Origin: Massilia sp. Bi118
GTDB taxonomy: Bacteria > Pseudomonadota > Gammaproteobacteria > Burkholderiales > Burkholderiaceae_D
Assembly: GCF_918697865.1 (NCBI RefSeq)
Contig: NZ_CAKKMV010000020.1
Coordinates: 1-64,000 of the forward strand
Length of the DNA: 64,000 bases
Direction of reading: 5' to 3'
Positions 26,266 through 33,612 of this stretch are shown here, piece after piece. Position 1 is the first letter of the stretch. Each line of letters starts with the position of its first letter. The notes beneath the pieces were generated by a model, which was given only the letters and a program-made list of their open reading frames with translations, was not told the origin of the DNA and searched no databases. The position numbers were made by a program, and so were the translations under genes.

Positions 26266-26381
26266 GCGCTCGATAGTGTTATTGATGTGCTGAATAGTCT
26301 ACATTTTTATATTCATCTCGTAAAATTGGCCGGTCTCCTCTACAGTGACAAAAACGTCACACCGATCATCAGGAGATTGCA
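26266..26381. promoter_or_regulatory. LysR/hmgA divergent promoter region
   Basis: 116 bp. TATT-N9-AATA (T-N11-A style, near 26279-26296) is a candidate LysR box close to the regulator's start. GTGAC-AAAAAC-GTCAC at 26345-26360 is a perfect inverted repeat just before the hmgA ribosome site AGGAGA (26371-26376). Confidence 0.5.
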
Positions 26382-27677
26382 TTGACCCAGGGATACATGT
26401 CCGGCTTCGCCAACGAGTTCGCCACCGAAGCCCTGCCCGGCGCCCTGCCGGCGCACCGCAACTCGCCGCAGCGCGTGGCTTACGGCCTGTACGCCGAGCA
26501 GATCTCCGGCACCGCCTTCACCGCCGCACGCAGCCATAACCGCCGCTCCTGGCTTTACCGGATCCGCCCGGCGGCCATGCACGGGAGCTTCGTGCCGCTG
26601 GCACAGACCCGCATCGTGGGCGGCTTCGACGGCCTGGCGCCCTCGCCCAACCAGATGCGCTGGAGCCCGCTGCCCATCCCCGACGTCCCCACCGACTTCG
26701 TCGACGGCCTGGTCACCATGGCCGGCAACGGCTCGCCGGGCGCGATGGCCGGCTGTGCGATCCACCTGTACGCGGCCAACCAGCCGATGAAGGGCCGCTA
26801 CTTTTACTCTGCCGACGGCGAACTGCTGGTCGTGCCGCAACAGGGCCGCCTCTCCATCGCCACCGAACTCGGCCTGCTGGAAGTCGAACCGCAGGAGATC
26901 GCCGTGATCCCGCGCGGCGTGCGCTTCAGCGTAGCCCTGCCGGACGGCGCGGCGCGCGGCTACATCTGCGAGAACTTCGGCGCCCTGCTGCGCCTGCCGG
27001 ACCTGGGCCCGATCGGCTCCAACGGCCTGGCGAATCCGCGCGATTTCCTGAGCCCGGTGGCGCGCTACGAGGACGTCGAAGGCGAGTTCGAATTGATCGC
27101 CAAGTTCGGCGGCAAGCTGTGGGCCGCGCCCATCAGTCACTCGCCGCTGGACGTAGTGGCCTGGCACGGCAACTACGCCCCTTACAAATATGACCTGCGC
27201 CACTTCAACACCATCGGCTCGATCAGCTACGACCACCCGGACCCGTCGATCTTCCTGGTGCTGCATGCGCCCACCAGCACGCCCGGCGTGGACGACCTCG
27301 ACTTCGTGATCTTCCCGCCGCGCTGGCTGGCCGCGGAAGATACTTTCCGCCCGCCCTGGTTCCACCGCAACGTCGCCAGCGAATTCATGGGCCTGATCCA
27401 CGGCGCCTACGACGCCAAGGCCGAAGGCTTCGTGCCGGGCGGCGCCAGCCTGCACAACTGCATGAGCGGCCACGGGCCCGACGCGGCGACCTTCGACAAG
27501 GCCAGCAGCGCGGATACCTCGAAGCCGCACAAGGTGGCGGACACCATGGCCTTCATGTTCGAGACCCGCACGCCGATCGCGGCGACGGAATACGCCCTGA
27601 ATTCGCCGCAGCTGCAGCAGAATTACCAGGATTGCTGGGCCGGGATTGGCAAGCATTTCTCGCCAAATCAGCCTTAA
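26382..27677 (+). CDS. hmgA: Homogentisate 1,2-dioxygenase
   Basis: 431 residues. The TTG at 26382 is chosen because AGGAGA lies six bases upstream and because family members have a few residues before MSGFANEFATEALPGALP; the first ATG at 26397 is too far from the ribosome site. The iron ligands lie in PPWFHRNVASEFMGLIHG (His, Glu) and SLHNCMSGHGPD (His). It opens the homogentisate ring to maleylacetoacetate. The usual partner fumarylacetoacetase does not follow; the next gene is unrelated. Confidence 0.97.
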   Translation: MTQGYMSGFANEFATEALPGALPAHRNSPQRVAYGLYAEQISGTAFTAARSHNRRSWLYRIRPAAMHGSFVPLAQTRIVGGFDGLAPSPNQMRWSPLPIPDVPTDFVDGLVTMAGNGSPGAMAGCAIHLYAANQPMKGRYFYSADGELLVVPQQGRLSIATELGLLEVEPQEIAVIPRGVRFSVALPDGAARGYICENFGALLRLPDLGPIGSNGLANPRDFLSPVARYEDVEGEFELIAKFGGKLWAAPISHSPLDVVAWHGNYAPYKYDLRHFNTIGSISYDHPDPSIFLVLHAPTSTPGVDDLDFVIFPPRWLAAEDTFRPPWFHRNVASEFMGLIHGAYDAKAEGFVPGGASLHNCMSGHGPDAATFDKASSADTSKPHKVADTMAFMFETRTPIAATEYALNSPQLQQNYQDCWAGIGKHFSPNQP

Positions 27678-27700
27678 AACAGAGAATAACGGCAGAGCTC

Positions 27701-27728
27701 AATCGTGCGCGAGTTGGCGCACGATTGC
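27701..27728. terminator. Perfect inverted repeat downstream of hmgA
   Basis: CAATCGTGCG (27701-27710) and CGCACGATTG (27719-27728), 10-bp perfect arms with an 8-nt loop, 24 bp after the hmgA stop and 40 bp before the next start. There is no T-run; it may be a terminator or an operator for the downstream gene. Confidence 0.55.
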
Positions 27729-27767
27729 CGCCGTGCGATGATCAGGCCGACAACCAACAGGACCTGC

Positions 27768-29078
27768 ATGGCCGACATCATCATCATTCTTGCCCTCATA
27801 TTGCTCAATGGCATCTTCGCAATGTCCGAGCTGGCCGTGGTCTCGGCCAAGCGCCTGCGCCTCGAAAAGATGGCACTCGACGGCAGCGCCGGCGCCCGCA
27901 GCGCCATCAAGCTTTCCGACGATCCCAGCCGTTTTCTTTCCACGGTACAGGTCGGCATCACCCTGATCAGCATCTTCAACGGCGCATTCGGCGAAGCCTC
28001 GCTGGTAGCGCGCCTGGCGCCCAGCCTGACCGCAATGGGAATGGCCGACAACTACGCCCGGCCGGTGGCCCTCACCATCGTCGTGGTGGCGATCACCTTC
28101 GCCTCGATCGTGCTGGGCGAACTGGTCCCCAAGCGCATCGCCATACTCTATCCGGAAGTGCTCGCCTCGCGCGTGGCGCGTCCGCTGCGCCAGCTCTCGC
28201 GCCTGATGCACCCCTTCGTGCAGCTGCTGTCGCTGACCACCGACGCCATCATGCGCCTGCTCGGCATGCGCCACCACAAGGACGAAACGCCCACCGAGGA
28301 AGAAGTCACCGGCATGATCAAGGAGAGCACCGACGCCGGCGTGTTCGAGAAGGCCGAATACGACATCGCCGCGCGCGCGCTGCGCCTGGACGACTGGCAT
28401 CTGCGCGCCCTGATGACGCCGCGCGTCGACCTCGAATTCCTCGACCTCGGCGAACCGCTGGCCAAGAACCTGGCGCGGCTGGCCGAGATCCCCTTCGCCC
28501 GCTTCCCGGTCTACCGCGGCGACCGCTCCCAGGTGCTGGGCATCGTCAACGCGCGCGACCTGTTCCGCCAGGCGATCCGCAAGGGCTCGCTGCAGGAGAT
28601 CGACATCGAGGCCGAGCTCGACGTGCCGCTCTACGTGCCGGAATCCGTGAGCGCGATCGACTTGCTCGAACAGCTCAAGAAGAACCACGCGGAACTCGCC
28701 ATGGTCGTCGACGAATACGGCGAAATCCAGGGCATGATCACCCTCACCGACGTCATGACCGCGCTGGTGGGCGAAGTGCCGGCGGTGGAGGACGAGGAAG
28801 CGCCGGACGCCGTGCGGCGCGAGGACGGCAGCTGGTTCATCGACGGCGGCATGGTCCTCGACCGCTTCCGCTACCTGACCGGCGCCGAGCTGAGATTCCC
28901 GGACGAAGGCGACGACGCCTACCACACGCTGGCCGGCTTCATCCTCTACCAGCTCGGCTACATCCCCAAGCCCGGCGAAACCCTGGACTGGGAAGGCTGG
29001 CGCTTCGAGGTGGCCGACATGGACGGCAACCGGATCGACCGGCTCATGGTGATACCCGTCAAGCGCGCCGAGGGCTGA
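27768..29078 (+). CDS. CNNM/CBS/CorC-HlyC family membrane protein
   Basis: 436 residues from the ATG at 27768. A DUF21/CNNM membrane domain (about 1-190: ILLNGIFAMSELAVVSAKR, STVQVGITLISIFNGAFGE, VLGELVPKRIA), two CBS domains (MTPRVDLEFLDL, RFPVYRGDRSQVLGIVNARD, AMVVDEYGEIQGMITLTDV), and the C-terminal transporter-associated domain (GWRFEVADMDGNRIDRL). Such proteins are often called hemolysins but are better viewed as magnesium/cobalt efflux or ion-homeostasis proteins. Single gene. Confidence 0.9.
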   Translation: MADIIIILALILLNGIFAMSELAVVSAKRLRLEKMALDGSAGARSAIKLSDDPSRFLSTVQVGITLISIFNGAFGEASLVARLAPSLTAMGMADNYARPVALTIVVVAITFASIVLGELVPKRIAILYPEVLASRVARPLRQLSRLMHPFVQLLSLTTDAIMRLLGMRHHKDETPTEEEVTGMIKESTDAGVFEKAEYDIAARALRLDDWHLRALMTPRVDLEFLDLGEPLAKNLARLAEIPFARFPVYRGDRSQVLGIVNARDLFRQAIRKGSLQEIDIEAELDVPLYVPESVSAIDLLEQLKKNHAELAMVVDEYGEIQGMITLTDVMTALVGEVPAVEDEEAPDAVRREDGSWFIDGGMVLDRFRYLTGAELRFPDEGDDAYHTLAGFILYQLGYIPKPGETLDWEGWRFEVADMDGNRIDRLMVIPVKRAEG

Positions 29079-29133
29079 CGCAGGAACCGCCCAGCCGGGC
29101 GCAGGTCTATTGTTGAACGCACCAGGAGACCAC

Positions 29134-29922
29134 ATGCAGCCTAGCACGCTCATTGCCGCCGCCCTCTTTGCCGCATGCGCATCGGCATCCACAGTAACCC
29201 TGGCCGGCGCAGCCCAGGACTCGAAGCCGCAGGTGGCGCCCGCCGGCGAAGCCAAGGCGCCCAGGACCCGCGTGCTGGAAGCCGGCGCCAGGGTCCTGCA
29301 GCGCAATGCGCCGCTGGCGAAATTCGACATCTACCTGAACGGCTTCCACCCGATGAAGGACCAGCCGGACCAGCAGGTCGAGGCCCACCACTTCTGCCAC
29401 CAGATGAACGAGGACATGGCCCAGTGCGCCCTGTTCGACGGCAACACGAGCAACGCCAACCTGAACGGCATCGAATACATCATCTCGGAAAAGCTGTTCA
29501 ACACCCTGCCCCAGGAGGAGCGCCGCTTCTGGCACCCGCACAACGGCGAGATCCTGAGCGGCCAGCTGGTCGCACCCGGCATCCCGGAAGCCGCCGAGCA
29601 CGAGCTGATGAAAAAGAAGATGAACAGCTACGGCAAGACCTGGCACGTCTGGAACACCGGCGCCAACGGCAAGGAGGGCGACAGCCTGCCGCTGGGACCC
29701 GCGATGCTGGCCTGGTCCTTCAACCGCGACGGCGAAATGCTGCCCAACCTGCAGGAAGAACGCGACACCCGCATGAAAATCCGCACCGCGGAAAAACGCA
29801 GGAAGCGCGCCGACCTCGGCAAGCTGGCCAGGCCGCAGTCGGGAGTGGACGACCTGAAAGGCAAGTTCGGGCGCGCCAGCCAGGAGATCCCGGGCGTCAG
29901 CGACAGCCGGACCCAGCAATAA
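29134..29922 (+). CDS. OBAP-family (DUF1264) exported protein
   Basis: 262 residues from an ATG with AGGAGA upstream. A signal peptide (about 1-28) ends TLAGA-AQDSK. The DUF1264 core is clear: FDIYLNGFHPMKDQPDQQVE, AHHFCHQMNEDMAQCALFD, GIEYIISEKLFNTLP and FWHPHNGEILSGQL. In plants the family sits on oil bodies; the bacterial function is not known. The C-terminus is charged (KIRTAEKRRKRADLG). It lies 39 bp before the BigR-like gene and could be the gene before that promoter rather than part of the sulfide operon. Confidence 0.85.
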   Translation: MQPSTLIAAALFAACASASTVTLAGAAQDSKPQVAPAGEAKAPRTRVLEAGARVLQRNAPLAKFDIYLNGFHPMKDQPDQQVEAHHFCHQMNEDMAQCALFDGNTSNANLNGIEYIISEKLFNTLPQEERRFWHPHNGEILSGQLVAPGIPEAAEHELMKKKMNSYGKTWHVWNTGANGKEGDSLPLGPAMLAWSFNRDGEMLPNLQEERDTRMKIRTAEKRRKRADLGKLARPQSGVDDLKGKFGRASQEIPGVSDSRTQQ

Positions 29923-29930
29923 TCTATTGA

Positions 29931-29952
29931 ATTATATAATATCGTTTGATAG
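29931..29952 (+). promoter_or_regulatory. Candidate BigR-type promoter/operator
   Basis: ATTATATAAT (29931-29940) is a perfect palindrome containing a consensus -10 (TATAAT, 29935-29940), in an A/T-rich island flanked by CTAT and ATAG, 22 bp before the sensor's ATG. An operator over the -10 fits autorepression by the persulfide sensor. Confidence 0.6.
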
Positions 29953-29961
29953 ACTGAAGTC

Positions 29962-30300
29962 ATGAAAGACGATATCCGTTCCACGCCAGACTTCGATCCG
30001 GCAGCCATGCGCGTGGCTGCCCGCCGCGCCGGCGCGCTACTGAAAGCCCTCGCCAATTCCGACCGCCTGCTCCTGCTGTGCCAGCTTACCCTGGGCGAAC
30101 AGCGGGTCGGCGAGCTCGAGAACGTACTCGACCTGCGCCAGCCCTCGCTGTCCCAGCAGCTGGGCGTGCTGCGCCAGGAAGGCCTGGTCGCCACCCGCCG
30201 CGAAGGCAAGCAGATCTATTACAGCATCGCCAGCGAGGAAGCGCTGGCCGTGTTGCGGCTGCTGTACCGGCTTTATTGCAAGCAGGAGGTAACAGCATGA
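29962..30300 (+). CDS. bigR: ArsR-family persulfide sensor, BigR/SqrR-like
   Basis: 112 residues, winged helix (ALANSDRLLLLCQLTLGE, LRQPSLSQQLGVLRQEGLV, TRREGKQIYYSI). The two cysteines at 40 and 106 are 66 apart, the same spacing as the redox pair in BigR and SqrR, which form a tetrasulfide or disulfide under reactive sulfur and then leave DNA. Metal-binding ArsR motifs are absent. It overlaps the next gene by four bases and heads the sulfide operon, so it most likely represses its own transcript. Confidence 0.9.
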   Translation: MKDDIRSTPDFDPAAMRVAARRAGALLKALANSDRLLLLCQLTLGEQRVGELENVLDLRQPSLSQQLGVLRQEGLVATRREGKQIYYSIASEEALAVLRLLYRLYCKQEVTA

Positions 30301-30731
30301 GCATCGACTGGCTACACTTCACCCCGCTGGCATCGACGGCTGGCGGCCTGCTGATCGGGCTCGGCGCCGCCCTGCTGCTGCTCGCCAACGGCCGCATCGC
30401 CGGCATCAGCGGCATTACCGGCGGCCTGCTGCGCCCGGCGCGCGGCGATATCGGCTGGCGCTTGGCCTTCCTGCTCGGCCTGCTTGCCTCGCCGCTGATC
30501 TGGCTGGCGATGCAGGCCATGCCGCCGGCCCAGATCGACCACACGCCCGGCCTGCTGGCCGTGTCCGGGCTGCTGGTCGGCCTCGGCACCCGCTTCGGCT
30601 CGGGCTGCACCAGCGGCCACGGCGTGTGCGGCATCGCGCGCGCATCAAAGCGTTCGCTGGTGGCCACGGCCTGCTTCATGCTGGCCGGCTTCGCCACCGT
30701 TTTCGTGATGCGTCACATCATCGGAGGCTGA
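30297..30731 (+). CDS. YeeE/YedE half-transporter, first subunit
   Basis: 144 residues and four helices. The signature GTRFGSGCTSGHGVCGIAR carries the conserved cysteines of the YeeE/YedE (DUF395, PmpA) family. Pairs of such half proteins, as here, are thought to form a thiosulfate or sulfur-compound channel. It is translationally coupled to the BigR-like gene (ATGA overlap), and one base separates its stop from the start of the second half. Confidence 0.9.
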   Translation: MSIDWLHFTPLASTAGGLLIGLGAALLLLANGRIAGISGITGGLLRPARGDIGWRLAFLLGLLASPLIWLAMQAMPPAQIDHTPGLLAVSGLLVGLGTRFGSGCTSGHGVCGIARASKRSLVATACFMLAGFATVFVMRHIIGG

Positions 30732-30732
30732 G

Positions 30733-31182
30733 ATGCCCATGCTGACCGCCTTCATCGCCGGGCTGCTGTTCGGCTCCGGCCTGATCCTGTCCGGGATGAG
30801 CAATCCGGCCAAGGTGCTGGCCTTCCTCGACATCGCCGGGCGCTGGGATCCCTCGCTCGTGTTCGTGATGATCGGCGCGATCCTGGTCGCCGCCATCGCC
30901 TTCCGCATCGGCGGCGCGCGCGCCCGCACCGTGTTCGGCGGCGCCAATCACATGCCCGGCGCGGCGCGCGTCGACGGCCGGCTGGTGCTGGGCGCCGTGG
31001 TGTTCGGCGTCGGCTGGGGCCTGGTCGGCTACTGTCCCGGCCCGGCGCTTACCAGCCTCGGCGTGGGCGGCTGGCCGACGCTGCTGTTCGTGGCGGCCAT
31101 GATCGCCGGGATGGCCGTGTTCGAAGTCAGCGAGCGCATCGCCGCCTGGCGCTCGACCCGGAGGGACCCACACACCGCCTAG
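30733..31182 (+). CDS. YeeE/YedE half-transporter, second subunit
   Basis: 149 residues and four helices. FGSGLILSGMSNPAKVLAFLD and GWGLVGYCPGPALTSLGVG are the matching DUF6691/PmpB motifs, again with a membrane Cys. It is paired with the previous gene in the sulfide operon. The C-terminal tail is short and polar. Confidence 0.9.
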   Translation: MPMLTAFIAGLLFGSGLILSGMSNPAKVLAFLDIAGRWDPSLVFVMIGAILVAAIAFRIGGARARTVFGGANHMPGAARVDGRLVLGAVVFGVGWGLVGYCPGPALTSLGVGGWPTLLFVAAMIAGMAVFEVSERIAAWRSTRRDPHTA

Positions 31183-31191
31183 GAGGTGAAA

Positions 31192-32715
31192 ATGAAACGC
31201 GAAGAGGTATTCATCGCCGGCGCCGGCCCGACCGGCCTGGTGCTGGCCCTGTGGCTCGCGCGCCAGGGCGTGGGCGTGCGCATCGTCGACAAGACCCCAG
31301 GGCCCGGCACCACCTCGCGCGCCGTGGTGGTGCACGCGCGCACGCTGGAGCTCTACCGCCAGCTCGGCCTGGCCGAGGAAGTGGTGGCGGCCGGCATGCC
31401 CAACCCCGGCATCAACCTCTGGGTGCACGGCAAGCGCCGCGCCCACATCACCTTCGGCGATGCCGGCGCCGGGCTCACGCCCTACCCCTTTATCCTGGTC
31501 TACCCGCAGGACCGCCACGAACGCCTGCTCATCTCGCATCTGGAAGACATGGGCGTGCGGGTCGAACGCGAGACCGAGCTGCTCGGCTTCGAACAGCATG
31601 ATGATCACGTGCAGGTGCGCCTGCGCGGACCGAGCGGCGAAGAAACCTGCGAAGCGCGCTACCTGGCCGGCTGCGACGGCGCCAAATCGCCGGTCCGCCA
31701 CGGCCTGAACGCCAGCTTCGAGGGCGGCACCTACGACCAGCTGTTCTATGTGGCCGACGTGATCGCGGCCGGCCCTGCGGCCGACGGCCAGGTTCATCTG
31801 TCGCTCGACGACGCCGACTTCCTCGCCTTGTTCTCCTATACCGCCGACGGCCAGGCGCGGCTGATCGGCAGCATTCGCGAGGACCGCATCTCGCCGGACC
31901 GCGATTTGACTTTCGACGACGTCGGCGAGCGCGCCCTTCACGGCCTCGGGGTCGAGGTGAAGAAGGTGAACTGGTTCTCGACCTATAAAGTGCACCATCG
32001 CCTGACCGAGCACTTCCGCCACGGCCGCGTCTTCCTGCTCGGCGACGCCGCCCACATCCACAGCCCCGCCGGCGGCCAGGGCATGAACACCGGCATCGGC
32101 GATGCCATCAACCTGGCATGGAAACTGAAAGCAGTGCTGCGCGAGGAAGCCGACGAGCGCCTGCTGGACAGCTTCGACAGCGAGCGCCTGGCCTTCGCCC
32201 ACAAGCTGGTCGAAACCACCGACCGCGTATTCACCTTCGTCTCTGCCGAAGGCAACTTCGCGAACTTCGTCCGCACGCGGATCGCGCCGCTGTTCGTCAG
32301 CGCGGCCTACAGCGTGGACGCGGTGAAGGAGTTCATGTTCCGCCTGGTCTCGCAGTGCATGCTGAACTACCACGGCAGTGCGCTCAGCCATGGCGCCGCC
32401 GGCAAGGTGAAAGGCGGCGATCGCATGCCCTGGGCGGCCGGCGCAGCCATCGACAACTTCGCACCGACCGGAACGGTGGACTGGCAGGTGCACGTGTACG
32501 GCGCCGCCAGCGATGCACTGTCGAGCTGGTGCCACCAGGCCGGACTGCCGCTGCGCGTGTTCGACTGGGAGCGGGCGCACGAGCATGCTGGCTTGATGCG
32601 GAATGCGGTTTACCTGGTGCGGCCGGATGGGTATGTGGGCTTGGCGGATGCCGGTGGGAAGGTGGAGGGATTGCGGGATTATTTCGAGGGGATCGGGTAC
32701 AGGCGCTTCACCTGA
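31192..32715 (+). CDS. FAD-dependent aromatic-type monooxygenase in the sulfide operon
   Basis: 507 residues from the ATG at 31192, five bases after AGGAGGT. FAD-binding motifs: VFIAGAGPTGLVLALWLA at the N-terminus, AGCDGAKSPVR (DG motif) and VFLLGDAAHIHSPAGGQGMN (GD motif). It belongs to the PheA/TfdB/MhpA-type group A flavin monooxygenases and has a small C-terminal thioredoxin-like fold typical of phenol hydroxylases. The natural substrate is unknown. It is nine bases after the YeeE/YedE pair and before the persulfide dioxygenase, a setting where aromatic hydroxylases are not expected. Confidence 0.88.
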   Translation: MKREEVFIAGAGPTGLVLALWLARQGVGVRIVDKTPGPGTTSRAVVVHARTLELYRQLGLAEEVVAAGMPNPGINLWVHGKRRAHITFGDAGAGLTPYPFILVYPQDRHERLLISHLEDMGVRVERETELLGFEQHDDHVQVRLRGPSGEETCEARYLAGCDGAKSPVRHGLNASFEGGTYDQLFYVADVIAAGPAADGQVHLSLDDADFLALFSYTADGQARLIGSIREDRISPDRDLTFDDVGERALHGLGVEVKKVNWFSTYKVHHRLTEHFRHGRVFLLGDAAHIHSPAGGQGMNTGIGDAINLAWKLKAVLREEADERLLDSFDSERLAFAHKLVETTDRVFTFVSAEGNFANFVRTRIAPLFVSAAYSVDAVKEFMFRLVSQCMLNYHGSALSHGAAGKVKGGDRMPWAAGAAIDNFAPTGTVDWQVHVYGAASDALSSWCHQAGLPLRVFDWERAHEHAGLMRNAVYLVRPDGYVGLADAGGKVEGLRDYFEGIGYRRFT

Positions 32716-32852
32716 CGTCGTTCCCGCTGCCCCTCGTCGTTCCCGCTGCCCCTCGTCGTTCCCGCGCAGGCGGGAACCTAAGTTCGGCGAACAGCGACAA
32801 ACCGTGCCGCCGGCCCGCCTGCACCCTGGATTCTCGCCTTCGCGGGAATGAC
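32716..32852. repeat. Dispersed palindromic element, copy C, with tandem 19-bp arm
   Basis: Same family as copies A and B but expanded: a 19-bp unit (CGTCGTTCCCGCTGCCCCT) occurs twice in tandem (32716-32734, 32735-32753), then the full palindromic arm (from 32754), a variable centre, and the inverted arm ending at 32852. It starts directly at the monooxygenase stop and separates it from the persulfide dioxygenase gene. Confidence 0.88.
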
Positions 32853-32916
32853 AGTGGTTGCGGCATGGTTCTCACCATGGCACACTGCGCCATCAAGCAA
32901 CCTGTATAGGCATCGC

Positions 32917-33612
32917 ATGAATCCCATCCAGCTCTTCGACCCCGTCTCCTCGACCTTTACCTACATCATCGCCGGCCCCGGCGACAAGGACGCTGCGATC
33001 ATCGACCCGGTCGACGAGCACTGGGAGCGCGACCTCGCGCACATCGAGCGCCTGGGCCTGCGCCTGGCCTACATCCTCGAGACTCACGCCCATGCCGACC
33101 ACGTGACCTCGGCCGGCCGCCTGCGCGCGCTGACCGGCGCCAAGGCCGCGGTGCCGAGCGGCTGCGGCATCCCGCCCGCCGAGCTGCAGCTGTGCGACGG
33201 CGACACCATCCGCTTCGGCAAGGACGAAACGATCGCCGTGCTGCACACGCCCGGCCATACGGCGGGCAGCATGTGCTACGTCTGGAGGGGGAATGTGTTC
33301 ACCGGCGACACCCTGCTGATCGACGGCTGCGGCCGCACCGACTTCCAGGGCGGCAGCGCGGCGGCGCTCTACGACAGCGTGACGCGCAAGCTGTTCGCGC
33401 TGCCGGACGCAACCCGGATCTGGCCGGGCCACGACTACAAGGGACAATCGGTGTCGACCATCGGCTGGGAAAAGCAGCACAACGCGCGCCTGGCGAACCG
33501 TTCGCTCGCCGATTTCGTCGTGCTGATGGGGCAGCTGAACCTGCCCCGGCCGAAGCTGATCGACGTCGCCGTACCGGCAAACCGCAATCTTGGTTTGCCG
33601 CACAGCGTTTAA
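32917..33612 (+). CDS. ETHE1-type persulfide dioxygenase
   Basis: 231 residues from the ATG at 32917. The metallo-beta-lactamase fold has ETHAHADHVTSAGRL, TPGHTAGSM, FTGDTLLIDGCGRTDFQGG and WPGHDYKG; the GCGRTDFQ(Q/G)G stretch is characteristic of ETHE1/PDO enzymes, with a mononuclear iron. It oxidises glutathione persulfide to sulfite. With the BigR-like sensor and YeeE/YedE pair it forms a sulfide-detoxification module; no sulfide:quinone oxidoreductase is in the window. Its stop codon is directly adjacent to the stop of the convergent receptor gene. Confidence 0.92.
   Translation: MNPIQLFDPVSSTFTYIIAGPGDKDAAIIDPVDEHWERDLAHIERLGLRLAYILETHAHADHVTSAGRLRALTGAKAAVPSGCGIPPAELQLCDGDTIRFGKDETIAVLHTPGHTAGSMCYVWRGNVFTGDTLLIDGCGRTDFQGGSAAALYDSVTRKLFALPDATRIWPGHDYKGQSVSTIGWEKQHNARLANRSLADFVVLMGQLNLPRPKLIDVAVPANRNLGLPHSV

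Noticed and set aside
23359..26385. Plus-strand frame of about 1000 codons opposite the porin, hppD and LysR
   Set aside because: Antisense shadow crossing several real genes and a palindromic repeat; no domain seen.
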